Made by a program: the position numbers and the translations under genes. The notes under the pieces were generated by a model. The model had not been told where the DNA came from. It saw only the letters and a program-made list of their open reading frames with translations, and made no database searches. A stretch of 64,000 bases of DNA from CAVYUC01 sp963783085 (GTDB lineage: Bacteria; Bacteroidota; Bacteroidia; Bacteroidales; Prolixibacteraceae), in contig CAWAMJ010000020.1 of assembly GCA_963783085.1 (NCBI GenBank), forward strand, positions 62,001 through 126,000, given 5' to 3'. Below are positions 1-9,991 of the stretch, in pieces (the first letter of the stretch is position 1; each line of letters begins with the position of its first letter).

Positions 1-1743
1 TTTTCCGGCCAGCCAGTTCGCATTTTCAATCGATTCATTGAGGGTAACTGATGGCATTCGCACCTGTTCAACCAGGATAGAACCTTCGTCGAGCTCAGGA
101 ATAAATTCCGTTCCCAGGTGCGCCATGACAAATAATGACGCTGCAAAAAGCAACCCTGCGGTGGTAATAACAAACCAGCGCCGGTCCATATATTTCGAGA
201 GCGAACGGATGTAAAAGGGCCGCAACCAGTTGATCAGATAGTTTTTACGGACTTTCACGCCTTTCCGGAATACAATTGCCGCCATTGCAGGCACAAAAAT
301 CAGCGCCAGCAGCAACGAACCAAAAACTGCCGCGGCAACTGTTATTGCCATCGGGCGGAAAAGAATCCCTTCCATACCGCTGAAAGTCATAATCGGAACG
401 TAAACCATTAATATAATAAGCACTCCAAAAAAGATGGGGCGAACCACCTCCTGTGCCGACTTCCGGATAATTTCATCCTTGTTTTTGCCTTTTCCTTTTT
501 GCAGGCCGTGAACGATGTTTTCTACCATTACCACCGAACCGTCGACCACCATTCCGAAGTCGATGGCGCCCAAACTCATCAGGTTGGCGGCAAGACCAAA
601 TTCACGCATCCCGATAAATGCAAACAGCATGGACAGCGGGATTACCAACGCAACTATAATAGCCCCTGAGATTTCGCCGAGCAGCAGCAACAAAACGGCA
701 ACAACCAAAAATCCACCTTCAATAAGGTTTGTTGAAAGCGTACCGGTTGTCCTGTCAATCAAATCCGACTGGTCGTAAAACTTTACGATTTGAACGCCTT
801 CGGGCAGGTTTTGGTTAATGTTGTTGATCCGGTCTTCAATGGCCGATATTACTTCCCGGCCGTTTCCGCCGCGGAGCATCATTATAATACCCGTAACAAC
901 TTCGCCTTCCCCATTTTGGGTGACTCCTCCCTGCCTGATTTGCGTACCGGTTTCAACATCGGCAACATCGCGCACAAAAACCGGTTTATTGTCAATATTG
1001 GTTACAATAATGTTTTTGATGTCGTCGATTTTGTTAATCTGGCCAAATCCCCTGATAATGTATTGTTCCCTGTTGTGCTCGAGGAAATTTCCTCCCGAAA
1101 CGCTGTTGTTGTTCGAAATGGCGTCGAAAACATCGGAAATGCCAATGCCGAACATTCGCAACCTTCCGGGCAGCACAATAACGTTGTATTGTTTTACAAA
1201 CCCACCGAATGAATTAATTTCGGTAACCCCCCTTACTGTTTTCAACTGCGGAACAATCAGCCAGTCCTGAATTTCGCGCAATTCGGTCAGGGAATAATTT
1301 TCGCCTTTTACCACATATTGGTATATCTCTCCCAGAGCTGTTGTAATTGGCCCCAACTGCGGACTGGAAACACCGGGCGGAAGTTCGTCGCCAATAGATT
1401 GCAGCCGTTGGCTCACCATCTGGCGTGCAAAATAAATGTCGGTGCCTTCGTCGAATTCAACGGTAATTGCGGATAACCCGAACTGCGAAATCGACCGGAC
1501 TTCGGCAACATCGGGCAGGCCGTTCATTGCAGTTTCAATGGGATAACTCACCAGTTTTTCAACATCGAAAGGCGAATACCTGCCTGCTTTTGTAATCACT
1601 AAAACCTGCACGGGAGTAACATCGGGGAGCGAATTGATAGGCAGGCGGACCAGTGAAAAATAACCGGCAACCGCCATGAGCACGACCAATGAAAGCGCTA
1701 CATATTTTTGCCTGACACTAAAATTGATGATTTGATTTAACAT
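1..1743 (-). CDS. czcA: CzcA-type heavy-metal RND efflux pump (partial, N-terminal 581 aa)
   Basis: Inner-membrane proton-driven pump that exports divalent metals through a trans-envelope complex. The reading frame opens at 1743 and runs off the left edge with no stop, so only the N-terminal half is present. The fourth membrane helix carries DFGMVVDGSVVMVEN around residue 395, the signature of HME-RND pumps for Zn/Co/Cd/Ni; the CusA pump at 14485 has a different helix. The periplasmic part contains FIPELDEG near residue 550, typical of CzcA. It is the last gene of a minus-strand operon, 20 bp after the adaptor. The metal is inferred from the helix type only. Confidence 0.93.
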   Translation of the reverse strand, partial: MLNQIINFSVRQKYVALSLVVLMAVAGYFSLVRLPINSLPDVTPVQVLVITKAGRYSPFDVEKLVSYPIETAMNGLPDVAEVRSISQFGLSAITVEFDEGTDIYFARQMVSQRLQSIGDELPPGVSSPQLGPITTALGEIYQYVVKGENYSLTELREIQDWLIVPQLKTVRGVTEINSFGGFVKQYNVIVLPGRLRMFGIGISDVFDAISNNNSVSGGNFLEHNREQYIIRGFGQINKIDDIKNIIVTNIDNKPVFVRDVADVETGTQIRQGGVTQNGEGEVVTGIIMMLRGGNGREVISAIEDRINNINQNLPEGVQIVKFYDQSDLIDRTTGTLSTNLIEGGFLVVAVLLLLLGEISGAIIVALVIPLSMLFAFIGMREFGLAANLMSLGAIDFGMVVDGSVVMVENIVHGLQKGKGKNKDEIIRKSAQEVVRPIFFGVLIILMVYVPIMTFSGMEGILFRPMAITVAAAVFGSLLLALIFVPAMAAIVFRKGVKVRKNYLINWLRPFYIRSLSKYMDRRWFVITTAGLLFAASLFVMAHLGTEFIPELDEGSILVEQVRMPSVTLNESIENANWLAGK

Positions 1744-1763
1744 TTTTTCGCTGATTTTCAGGA

Positions 1764-2954
1764 TTATTCTTCAGAAATTACATTAAACCGGGAAAGCGCT
1801 TTAAGGCTGAAAACATTTGATTTTGCAACTTCTTCGTCATTTTTTAATCCGCTGCCAACGAAAATGTACCTGTCCCTGATTTCCGCCACACCAATAGGTC
1901 GCTTTTCAAAAACGCCGGCGCCTTTTGCTATGAAAACAACCGGCTGGTTTCCGTCGTAAGTGAGCGCTTCTTCCGGAATGGAAATAATCTCTTTTTGAGA
2001 AGATGTGATGATGTTCAGCCTGACATTTTCGCCGGGTTTTGGCCAGCCGTCGCTGGTGGGTACAATGATGTTGGCGATTACCGAACGGTTGTTTTCGTCG
2101 AGTCCCGGGTTAACTGACGTAATGATAGCGCGGATGACCGACTCCTGATTTTCGCGTTTGGTAATCAGCACCGAGTCTCCGCGGTTTATCAGGCGGGCAT
2201 CATCGGGCGAAAGATAACCCCTGATCAACACCTCGCGGGTGTCTAAAATCCGCGAAAGGTTTTCCAGCGCATTCACCGACTGGCCCAGTTCCACAAAATT
2301 CTTCTCGATTACCCCGTCGATGGCAGAGTGGATTTTGAGCACCGGGGTAATATTATCCGTTTCTGTAAAAGCAGTAATTTCTTCGTCGGAAACACCAACG
2401 GCTTTTAGTTTTGAATACGATGCTTTTGACGAAGCCAGGGCGCGGTCGTATTCGGCGGTGGCCCGCTCCAGTTCGCTGGCAGAACTGATGGATTCCTCAA
2501 CCAGTTGTTTTAACCGGTTTAGCCGTTTAGTCTGAAAATGCTCTTCGGCATGTGCCTGCATATATTCTGAAACCAGGTTGCCAAATTCCAGGCTTTGAAT
2601 CTGAAAAAGTTCTTCTCCTTTTCGTACCCAACTTCCTTCGTACTTGCTGATTTTGTGAATCTGGCCGTTGATGGGAGTGCTGATAATACTCGTATGTTCG
2701 GGCGCTGCGAAAACAACTCCGGGCGCCGTTACCGGGTAATCAATAAAATTACTCGATATCCGGTACGTTTGCACATCCAGTTCGTTTTGCTCTTTTTCCG
2801 AAAGACGGACCAGGAAGATGTTTTCTTTCTCTGGTTTTAGCGACGGCGGCAAATCAGTTTGGGTGGATTTTTCTTCCGCCGGTTTTTCATTGTTGCAGGA
2901 CAGCAACATTAAAAAGATTGCCGAAAATAAAATTATGGGTATTGATTTATTCAT
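1764..2954 (-). CDS. czcB: RND efflux periplasmic adaptor lipoprotein (CzcB family)
   Basis: Membrane-fusion protein that bridges the CzcA pump and the TolC-type channel. It is 396 aa and has a lipoprotein signal peptide with lipobox LLSC (Cys20). A barrel-sandwich/lipoyl half follows around residue 90, then a coiled-coil hairpin with repeated Glu/Leu/Lys at residues 125-190, the second lipoyl half with HSAIDGVIEKNFVELGQSV, and beta-barrel and membrane-proximal domains. There is no N-terminal heavy-metal-binding domain, unlike the adaptor at 20107. It lies 23 bp after the TolC gene and 20 bp before the pump, so the three are one transcript. Confidence 0.92.
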   Translation of the reverse strand: MNKSIPIILFSAIFLMLLSCNNEKPAEEKSTQTDLPPSLKPEKENIFLVRLSEKEQNELDVQTYRISSNFIDYPVTAPGVVFAAPEHTSIISTPINGQIHKISKYEGSWVRKGEELFQIQSLEFGNLVSEYMQAHAEEHFQTKRLNRLKQLVEESISSASELERATAEYDRALASSKASYSKLKAVGVSDEEITAFTETDNITPVLKIHSAIDGVIEKNFVELGQSVNALENLSRILDTREVLIRGYLSPDDARLINRGDSVLITKRENQESVIRAIITSVNPGLDENNRSVIANIIVPTSDGWPKPGENVRLNIITSSQKEIISIPEEALTYDGNQPVVFIAKGAGVFEKRPIGVAEIRDRYIFVGSGLKNDEEVAKSNVFSLKALSRFNVISEE

Positions 2955-2977
2955 TTTCAGTTGATTTATAGTTTCAA

Positions 2978-4216
2978 TTAATAGACTAATTCAGTATTCA
3001 GAAATTTTTCAAGCGCAGCCAGCTGGAGGTAATAATCGCGCAAAGCAATCAGGTAACGTTGTTCACTGGCCAAATAGGTTTGCTGTGCATTGAGCAGGGT
3101 GAGCAGGTCGATTTCCCCGAGCTGATATGCTTTTAGTGTAAGACTTTGCAGCCGTGCCGCTTTTTCTTTCATGCTTTCATTGTAGCGGTTTATAATTGAG
3201 CGGCTTACGGAATAATTGTGCCAGGCGTATTCAATTTGGCGTTTCATGTTGAGTTTTATTTCCTGCTGCTTCCAGCTAATTTCCTGTTGCCGTGCATCAG
3301 CCATTTTTATTTTTCCCTGTTTATTGAGCGGAAACCATAGCGGCAGGCTCAATCCGATTTCAAAACCATTGAAATTGTAACCGGTTCCGTAATCCTGTTT
3401 GTACAGGTTCAACCGGATATCGGGCAGGTAATCGCTTTTCGCTTCTTTTAAATAATATTCGCCGGCTTTAAATTCGTGAATCGTTGCAAGGTAATCGGGC
3501 TGCTGTTCCTGCACGGCCAGCGACTGAATTTGCGATATTTCAATGTTGGTTGCCATCAGCGTATCCGAAAATTGAATCGAATATTTTTGTTCTTCCACCG
3601 GCAGCCCTATCGTATAGAAAAGGCTGTACCTCGCTTTATGAAGAATCCATTCCGACTGGTCCAAATCGTTTTTTGCCCCGTCAAGCTGAAGTTCGGCGTT
3701 GGCCAAATCGATGCCGTTGGCCATACCGGTTTCGAATTTTGTATATACCGCATTGTAAAGTTCCTGCGCCAGTTTCAGTTGGTTTTCCCTTGATTTTTGC
3801 AAATAAAGCGCATACAATACTTCAATGTACTGGCTTTTAACTTCCGATTTTACCACCTTTTCAAAAGCCGTAATTTGCAGTTCAAGCGCTTTAACATCTT
3901 CTGCAATACCTTTCAGCCGATAAGCGGAAGTAAGCGGAAAATCCAATTCCTGCGAAATTGTAACCCTTTGTTCATCAAATGGATCTCCGGGGCCGGAACT
4001 GATCCCTTCTTTGAAGTAGCTTATTTCAGGAGTAGAAATCCCGGTTTCTGTGCGCCACAAACTTTCTTTTTGCTTCAGCAGCGCCCGCATTTGCTGTAAT
4101 TGGGTGTTGCGCCCGAAAGCGGATAGTACCGCATCTTGAATCGAAATTTTATTTTCCTGCGCCGAAACCGAATATACAGTTAACAGTAACGAAATAAACA
4201 GGTAAGTTTTTTTCAT
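2978..4216 (-). CDS. TolC family outer-membrane efflux channel (CzcC-like)
   Basis: Outer-membrane channel of the CzcCBA-type system, 412 aa from the chosen ATG at 4216. That start gives a clean signal peptide (MKKTYLFISLLLTVYSVSAQ); an upstream in-frame ATG at 4249 would add 11 charged residues. The protein has two long amphipathic helical repeats rich in Gln, Glu and Leu, with the TolC-like stretch LGEIDLLTLLNAQQTYLASE near the C terminus. It is the first gene of the minus-strand operon and faces the divergent yceI-like gene at 4637 across an AT-rich gap. Confidence 0.9.
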   Translation of the reverse strand: MKKTYLFISLLLTVYSVSAQENKISIQDAVLSAFGRNTQLQQMRALLKQKESLWRTETGISTPEISYFKEGISSGPGDPFDEQRVTISQELDFPLTSAYRLKGIAEDVKALELQITAFEKVVKSEVKSQYIEVLYALYLQKSRENQLKLAQELYNAVYTKFETGMANGIDLANAELQLDGAKNDLDQSEWILHKARYSLFYTIGLPVEEQKYSIQFSDTLMATNIEISQIQSLAVQEQQPDYLATIHEFKAGEYYLKEAKSDYLPDIRLNLYKQDYGTGYNFNGFEIGLSLPLWFPLNKQGKIKMADARQQEISWKQQEIKLNMKRQIEYAWHNYSVSRSIINRYNESMKEKAARLQSLTLKAYQLGEIDLLTLLNAQQTYLASEQRYLIALRDYYLQLAALEKFLNTELVY

Positions 4217-4636
4217 GGTTTTTTTAAAAATATCCCTCTTTTCTTTCAAAGTTATGGTTAATCCTGATTAAAATAAAATTGCTGTTTTTTTGTTCAATAT
4301 TTATTTTCTATTTGTTCTTAAGTTTTATTTATCACCTCTTTTTTTACGGTCTGTTAAATTTACTTTTCAACCTCAATAAAATGTTAAGTTAACGATTATT
4401 TAAAATTTGAACTTCAAATTAATTTGTTCAGATATTTAAATTCAGTATAAATTATATAATTCTATCAGCCAATGATTTAACGGTTTTTATTCGTTTTTAA
4501 ACGCACGTTCAGCTTATCATATTCATTGCCAAAGCAGGGAAAATATGTTTTAGATCATATCCCGATTAAAAAAACATCATTTCATTTGCCCTACCAAAAT
4601 GATAGGATTAATAGGATAAATTAAAATTAATGTGTT
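4217..4636. other. AT-rich divergent intergenic region
   Basis: This 420-bp stretch separates the minus-strand czc-type operon from the plus-strand YceI operon, so it should hold both promoters. It is strongly AT-rich with no open frame of note. A TTTG at 4585-4588 could be a -33 element for the YceI gene, but no convincing TAnnTTTG partner follows. No clear palindromic operator was seen. Confidence 0.5.
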
Positions 4637-5245
4637 ATGAAAAAGTTGGTATTTAAATATGTGGCAATTGCAGTTGTGGCGTTATTGCCGGCTGTAGCGA
4701 GCACCCAAAATGTTTTTAAGTTAGATGAACAGAAAAGTAAACTCCAGGTTACAGGTACTTCCACAGTTCATGATTGGGAAATGAACGTGGGGAAATTCGA
4801 CGGTAAAACATTCCTTGAAAAAGAGGAAACCGGAAAGGTGACCATTTCGGAAATCAATTTTGAATGTCCCGTTGACGAGATTAAAAGCGACAACAGTATT
4901 ATGGATGGGAAAGCGCATAAAGCTTTAAAAGAGGACAAATTTCCAACCATTGTTTTTAACCTGAAAAATGATCAAAACATTCAAACAGAAGGGAATGAAT
5001 CTTATTTAAACGGACAGCTTACCATCGCCGGAAAAACCAAAGCGGTGAAAGTGCCGGTTAAAATCGATTTTTCAAATAACGATCATTTTACAGTGAGCGG
5101 CAATGTTCCGCTGAAAATGTCTGATTTTAATATCGAACCTCCAACAGCTATGCTGGGCGCTTTAAAAACAGGCGACGAAATCGTCATTAAATACAATTTG
5201 GAATTTTCAAAAACGAACGGTGAATTATCCCTGAACAAAAAATAA
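4637..5245 (+). CDS. YceI family periplasmic protein
   Basis: Secreted lipocalin-like beta-barrel of the YceI family, members of which bind isoprenoid-type lipids. It is 202 aa with a signal peptide ending near Ala21. The family signature is clear: VTGTSTVHDWEM near residue 38, then ITEINF-like and LTIAGKTKAVKVP stretches, and a C-terminal LKTGDEIVIKYNLEF strand. It starts a plus-strand run with a porin-like gene (46 bp away), a second YceI gene and an Rrf2 regulator. YceI proteins often respond to stress, but the ligand here is unknown. Confidence 0.9.
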   Translation: MKKLVFKYVAIAVVALLPAVASTQNVFKLDEQKSKLQVTGTSTVHDWEMNVGKFDGKTFLEKEETGKVTISEINFECPVDEIKSDNSIMDGKAHKALKEDKFPTIVFNLKNDQNIQTEGNESYLNGQLTIAGKTKAVKVPVKIDFSNNDHFTVSGNVPLKMSDFNIEPPTAMLGALKTGDEIVIKYNLEFSKTNGELSLNKK

Positions 5246-5290
5246 ATTCCTTGAGATTAATATAAAAACAGAGTTATTAAAGATTAAGTT

Positions 5291-6454
5291 ATGAAGAAAG
5301 TTTTGATTTTATTATCAGCTTTAATGGTATCGGTATGCTCTTTTGCGCAACAATTCGAATACCCGAAGCTATCCACCGACAATGATGAGGTTAAAGTAAA
5401 AGTAGGGGGCGATTTTGCCCTGCAGTTTCAGGCGCTCAACCATGAAGCACCTGTTGAATTATTGGATTTGAAAAATAATTTCAATTTACCAACGGCCAAC
5501 CTGAATATTACAGCCGATTTGGCGCCGGGCGTGCGGTTGTTTATCAACAACTACATGTCGTCCCGGCACCACAACGAGGCCTGGGTTGAAGGCGGCTACC
5601 TTACTCTCGACCGGCTGCCGTTTTTACCCGCTTCCGATAAGTTGATGCAGTACCTCACAATCAGGGCCGGTGTTATGATGCCCGATTATGGCGATGCTCA
5701 TTATTTCCGCAGCAACAATGCCCATGTAATCAACAATCCGTTTGTTGGCAACTGGGTTATGGATGCTTACACTACCAATCCCGGACTGGAAGTGATGTTC
5801 CGCAACAAAGGTGTCATCGCGCTGCTTGGCGCTAACAACGGGCGCATGAATTACGGCCGGGGAAATGATTTGGGCTCCGACCTGGTATTTAACTGGAAAC
5901 TGGGATACGACAACTATTTGACCGACGATTTACGGGTACGCGCTACATTATCGGGTTACCACGTGCCCGAAGGCCACAGCGGAAATTACTTGTGGGGCGG
6001 CGACCGCGCAGGCGCCCGCTATTACAACGTAATGCAACCGGCAGATGCTGAAGAAGAGAACTTCCGCTCCGGACGATGGGACCCGGGAAGCGGCCAGTCT
6101 CAAATGAATTCATACATGGCAAACCTTTTTGTGAAATATCACGGACTGGAGCTGTTTGGAATTTACGAAGATATGAATGGCGTGAAAAGCGGCAACGATC
6201 AGCATTTTACCCAAACTGCATTGCAGGCTTTATACCGGATCGGAGACTTTTATGTTGGTACGCGTTTGAATAAGGTTTCAAACAACGACGGCTCTACCGT
6301 TAACCGTACCAACATTGGCGGCGGCTGGTATATGCTCGACAATGTTTTAATGAAACTCGATTATGTTACCCAGAAATATAATGGTTCGGCCCACGGTGAT
6401 ATCGACGGTGGCAAATTTAACGGACTGGTATTGGAAGCAGCAATCTCGTTCTAA
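5291..6454 (+). CDS. Outer-membrane beta-barrel, porin-like protein
   Basis: 387-aa predicted outer-membrane protein. It has a signal peptide ending at SFAQ, alternating hydrophobic/polar strands with many aromatic residues, and a C-terminal Phe (LEAAISF) typical of barrels inserted by BamA. It lacks a TonB box or plug domain, so it is more like a diffusion porin than a TonB receptor. It sits between two YceI genes and just before a strong terminator. The substrate cannot be read from the sequence. Confidence 0.7.
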   Translation: MKKVLILLSALMVSVCSFAQQFEYPKLSTDNDEVKVKVGGDFALQFQALNHEAPVELLDLKNNFNLPTANLNITADLAPGVRLFINNYMSSRHHNEAWVEGGYLTLDRLPFLPASDKLMQYLTIRAGVMMPDYGDAHYFRSNNAHVINNPFVGNWVMDAYTTNPGLEVMFRNKGVIALLGANNGRMNYGRGNDLGSDLVFNWKLGYDNYLTDDLRVRATLSGYHVPEGHSGNYLWGGDRAGARYYNVMQPADAEEENFRSGRWDPGSGQSQMNSYMANLFVKYHGLELFGIYEDMNGVKSGNDQHFTQTALQALYRIGDFYVGTRLNKVSNNDGSTVNRTNIGGGWYMLDNVLMKLDYVTQKYNGSAHGDIDGGKFNGLVLEAAISF

Positions 6455-6476
6455 ATAAAATTTAAGGTGAAAATTC

Positions 6477-6514
6477 AGGGGCGCCCGGAAGATTATCTCC
6501 GGGCAACCCTTTTT
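6477..6514 (+). terminator. Rho-independent terminator after porin-like gene
   Basis: GC-rich inverted repeat: GCCCGGA (6483-6489) pairs with TCCGGGC (6498-6504). It is extended by AGGG and CCCT at the outer ends and followed by a T run at 6510-6514. It lies 23 bp after the porin-like stop and just before the second YceI gene, so it may give partial read-through. Confidence 0.75.
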
Positions 6515-6534
6515 AAAAAACATTAAATAACCCT

Positions 6535-7128
6535 TTGAAACTGATCGTTAAATATGGCTTTTTATTCCTGGCAGCATTTTTACTGCAAGTGGAATGCATG
6601 GCCACAGCTTTTAACCCTTCGGATGCAAAAGACGGGTTCGAAAGCTATGTCATCATTCAGGGATCATCAAACGTTAATCATTTCGAATTCATTAATACCG
6701 ATGTTAAAATCAACCCACTGGATGTTGATGAAAAAACGAAAATGCCATACCGGAAAATCCGCATACCGGTGGATGCTTTTACCGGCCCCGGTAAAAATAT
6801 TACCCGCGATTTTCATCAAATGATTCACGCCCGCGATTATCCCTATATCAATATTTTCATCGAACCAAAAGAAAAGGCGGATTTCGACGAGGAAACAGGG
6901 CTGACAAATTTTAATACCACCATTTCCATTGCAGGCACTTCGCATCAGTTTTTAGTTCCTTGCCGCATCATTTCTTACCGGAATTCAGAATATTTACTCG
7001 AGGGGAAACTCGAAGTAAAATTAACCGACTTTGACATTGATCCGCCGGAGAAAGTTTTTGGTACGATAAAAGTGAATAATGAGGTTTTTATTAACTTTGG
7101 TTTCAAATTTCACAGCGAAGAAGTCTAA
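6535..7128 (+). CDS. YceI family protein (second copy)
   Basis: 197-aa YceI-like protein. The best start is TTG at 6535, which gives a signal peptide (KLIVKYGFLFLAAFLLQVEC); no suitable ATG precedes the mature domain. The barrel signature is more diverged than in the copy at 4637: residues near 45 read GSSNVNHFEF in place of GTSTVHDWEM, while the ISIAGTSHQFLVPCRI-like strand and C-terminal VFGTIKVNNEVFINFGFKF are kept. It ends 16 bp before the Rrf2 gene, suggesting joint transcription. Confidence 0.8.
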   Translation: MKLIVKYGFLFLAAFLLQVECMATAFNPSDAKDGFESYVIIQGSSNVNHFEFINTDVKINPLDVDEKTKMPYRKIRIPVDAFTGPGKNITRDFHQMIHARDYPYINIFIEPKEKADFDEETGLTNFNTTISIAGTSHQFLVPCRIISYRNSEYLLEGKLEVKLTDFDIDPPEKVFGTIKVNNEVFINFGFKFHSEEV

Positions 7129-7144
7129 CTAAAAAAAGCAGGTT

Positions 7145-7576
7145 TTGAAATTCAGCACAAAAACAAGGTATGGTGTTCGGGCAATTCTGGAAATAGCCTT
7201 AAATGAAGATGAAAATGGCATTTTCCAAAAAGATATTGCCAAAAATCAGGATATTTCCTACAAGTACCTCGACCAGATAATTAATTCGCTAAAAGTTGCC
7301 GGGTTGGTTGGAAAAGCAGCCGGCCGAAAAAGCGGTTATATTTTAACCCGCGAACCTTCCGAAATTTCTATTTACGACGTTCATAATGCCTTTGAGCCAG
7401 GTATTTGCGTAATCGACTGTATGGCTAATCATAACACCTGCAAAAGGGAAAACCGCTGTGCGTTGCGCGGTTTCTGGGGAAAACTAAATAACCAGGTAAT
7501 TCAGTATTTTAAATCGACTACCATTAAGGATTTAATGAACGAGCAGATAAAACTGGATGATTTTGTAACTGCCTGA
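7145..7576 (+). CDS. Rrf2 family transcriptional regulator
   Basis: 143-aa winged-helix regulator of the Rrf2/IscR/NsrR family. The start is TTG at 7145; the next residues KFSTKTRYGVRAILEIA are the standard N terminus. The recognition helix region reads ISYKYLDQIINSLKVAGLV. A cysteine cluster (CVIDCMANHNTCKRENRC, about residues 93-110) could bind an Fe-S cluster, as in IscR and NsrR, so it may sense iron-sulfur status, NO or redox. It is the last gene of the YceI/porin run and may regulate it. Confidence 0.88.
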   Translation: MKFSTKTRYGVRAILEIALNEDENGIFQKDIAKNQDISYKYLDQIINSLKVAGLVGKAAGRKSGYILTREPSEISIYDVHNAFEPGICVIDCMANHNTCKRENRCALRGFWGKLNNQVIQYFKSTTIKDLMNEQIKLDDFVTA

Positions 7577-7667
7577 AAAAATACCCTGTTTCGGAAACAC
7601 CTGTCGAAAGGCACATTGGTGAAATTTGTTTTTTACTTTAGCGGTTTAAACAAACAAGCCAATAATA

Positions 7668-9827
7668 ATGAAATCATTTCTTTTCTTTTTTCTTTTTATT
7701 TTTCTGGCTACATCATGCAGTCAAAAAAATAACCATTCTGTAATTTCTTCGGAACCGCAAAACCCGCAGTGGGAAAACACGTACCCCGGAATCTGGAAAA
7801 CAGAAGTCAATCAGCCCGAAGATTTTAATCTGCTTTCGGCGGCAAACAAAGCGCCACGCAGCGAAACCTTGAATAAAAAGTCGAAACGGGAATTTCCAAT
7901 TTCACCTGAAGAAATAAAAACATTTACCAAAAACGGGAAAACTTACCTGCGCTTTCCGCTGGAAAAAGGAGAACAGATTTACGGTTTCGGGCTGAATTTT
8001 AAAACCGTTCAGCAGCGGGGCCGTATTTTACGGCTGCATGTCGATCATTACGGTGGAGAGGATAACGGAAGGACACACGCACCGGTGCCGTTTTTTGTTT
8101 CGTCGAAAGGTTACGGCGTTTTAATTAATGCTGCCCGTTACATTGAAGTGTATGTGGGAACCGGCGTTCGCGCCGATAGTAAAAATCTGCCCGAAGCTAA
8201 AGACCGGAATACCGACAAAAGCTGGTCGGCACAACCATACTCCGATAACCTTGAAATGGTAATCCCAGCCAATGGTGTTGAAATGATTCTGTTTGCCGGC
8301 GAAAACATGCTCGATGTTGTTCAGCGGTTCAACCTCTATTGCGGTGGCGGCACGCTTCCACCCAAATGGGGACTGGGTTTCTGGCAACGTACCCCCACAC
8401 TCTACAACCAAAACGACATTCAAAAAGAAGTGAACGGTTTTGCCGAAAAAAACTTTCCGCTCGATGTGGTTGGCCTGGAGCCCGGCTGGCACAGCAAATC
8501 GTACCCATGTACCTTTGAATGGGACGAAACGCGTTATCCCACTCCTGCCGGATTTGTTCAAACCATGCAACAACAAGGCATCCGGTTAAACCTTTGGATG
8601 AACCCCTACATTTCGCCCGATGGAATGTTGTATGGTAAATTGTTGCCTTACGCCGGTACCCACACAGTTTGGAACGGAATTGTACCGGATTATACGATGG
8701 AACAACCGCGAAAAATCATGCAGGATCATTTCAGGCAATATCAGTTGGACATCGGCGTCAGCGGATTTAAAATGGACGAAGTGGATGGCTACGATCGCTG
8801 GCTCTGGCCCGATGCTGCGCAGTTTCCTTCGGGGAAAGACGGCGAACAAATGCGGCAAACCTACGGGCTTCAAATGATGACACTCACCGACGAAATTTTC
8901 CGGGAGAAAGATGAACGCACCTACGGATTAATTCGCGCTGCCAACGCCGGTTCGGTTTCGTATCCGTACGTCATTTACAACGATTACTACAACCATCGCG
9001 ATTTTATTACCGCACTCGTGAATTCAGGTTTTTGCGGCGTGCTCTGGACTCCGGAGGTGAGGGCCAGCAAAACTGCCGAAGAGTGGCTGCGACGCATGCA
9101 AACCACCTGTTTTTCGCCACTGGCCATGATAAATGCCTGGGCCAACGGCACCAAACCCTGGTCGTTCCCCGAAGTGTACAACCAGTGCCGGGACGTTGCG
9201 TTTTTGCGCATGCAGTTGCTTCCTTACCTTTATTCTGCCTTTGCCGATTACTACTTTAACGGTACGCCACCTTTCCGTGCCATGAACCTGGAACCGGGAT
9301 TTCTAGCTAACCAGGAACAAATGGAAAAAGATTTTGATGCTACCGAAAATCCGTATTCCGAAGCAGTTCGAAAAGAGGTGAAAGATCAGTACATGATGGG
9401 AAAAAACATGTTAGTGGCCCCGCTTTTTGCAGGAGATGAAGGCAGAAATGTAATTCTGCCGCAAGGGAACTGGTACGACTTTTACACAGGAAAGTATGTG
9501 GGTAACGGCGAAATCATTCAGGTGAAAAAAGGATTTGAGAAAATACCGCTTTTTGTGAAAGATGGCGGAATTATTCCAATGATTTCAAAAATCCGCCAGA
9601 CATCCCAATGGAACGCAGAGATGCCGCTGGAAATACGGGTGTATGGAACAGCGCCCGGCGAGCTGATATTGTATGACGATGACGGGACCACGTTCGGGTA
9701 CGAAAAAGGCAACTATACCACCAGACGACTGAAAGCGGAGAATGGCAAAGGAACAATCGAAGATATGCACGCCTCAGACCAATGGAATTTCGGGAAAATC
9801 CGGTGGAATTTCATGAATTCAGATTAA
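7668..9827 (+). CDS. Glycoside hydrolase family 31 lipoprotein
   Basis: 719-aa secreted alpha-glucosidase/xylosidase-type enzyme with lipobox ATSC (Cys17). It has an N-terminal beta-sandwich, a (beta/alpha)8 barrel starting near KWGLGFWQ (residue 232), and C-terminal beta-sandwich domains ending in a D-D-D-G-T-rich loop (LILYDDDGTTFGYEKGNY). The GH31 nucleophile is probably the Asp of GFKMDEVDGYD near residue 370, and WTPEVRAS near residue 463 marks the acid/base region. It is a stand-alone gene with no sugar-uptake genes beside it, so the substrate is open. Confidence 0.9.
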   Translation: MKSFLFFFLFIFLATSCSQKNNHSVISSEPQNPQWENTYPGIWKTEVNQPEDFNLLSAANKAPRSETLNKKSKREFPISPEEIKTFTKNGKTYLRFPLEKGEQIYGFGLNFKTVQQRGRILRLHVDHYGGEDNGRTHAPVPFFVSSKGYGVLINAARYIEVYVGTGVRADSKNLPEAKDRNTDKSWSAQPYSDNLEMVIPANGVEMILFAGENMLDVVQRFNLYCGGGTLPPKWGLGFWQRTPTLYNQNDIQKEVNGFAEKNFPLDVVGLEPGWHSKSYPCTFEWDETRYPTPAGFVQTMQQQGIRLNLWMNPYISPDGMLYGKLLPYAGTHTVWNGIVPDYTMEQPRKIMQDHFRQYQLDIGVSGFKMDEVDGYDRWLWPDAAQFPSGKDGEQMRQTYGLQMMTLTDEIFREKDERTYGLIRAANAGSVSYPYVIYNDYYNHRDFITALVNSGFCGVLWTPEVRASKTAEEWLRRMQTTCFSPLAMINAWANGTKPWSFPEVYNQCRDVAFLRMQLLPYLYSAFADYYFNGTPPFRAMNLEPGFLANQEQMEKDFDATENPYSEAVRKEVKDQYMMGKNMLVAPLFAGDEGRNVILPQGNWYDFYTGKYVGNGEIIQVKKGFEKIPLFVKDGGIIPMISKIRQTSQWNAEMPLEIRVYGTAPGELILYDDDGTTFGYEKGNYTTRRLKAENGKGTIEDMHASDQWNFGKIRWNFMNSD

Positions 9828-9923
9828 AATCAAGCCCAATTTTAATTCTATATTATGCGATAACCAACATCGGAAATTTCTTGCCGCCGGTTTTGAAAAG
9901 TTCGCTATTTTCGCACCCTTATA

Positions 9924-9949
9924 AATCTATATATTTAGATATATGGATT
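9924..9949. promoter_or_regulatory. Near-palindromic 26-bp AT-rich site
   Basis: The sequence from 9924 to 9949 reads almost the same on both strands; the differences are G/T-type mismatches at a few places. It lies 43 bp before the CoA-disulfide reductase-like start. It may be an operator or an RNA hairpin. The regulator is unknown. Confidence 0.4.
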
Positions 9950-9991
9950 TTTAGATGAAAAAAAAGTCAGAACATAGAAAAAATACGAAAA

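Noticed and set aside
790..1270. Long plus-strand frames inside the CzcA region
   Set aside because: They are antisense shadows of the pump; composition and codon use are not protein-like, and the minus frame gives a full RND match.
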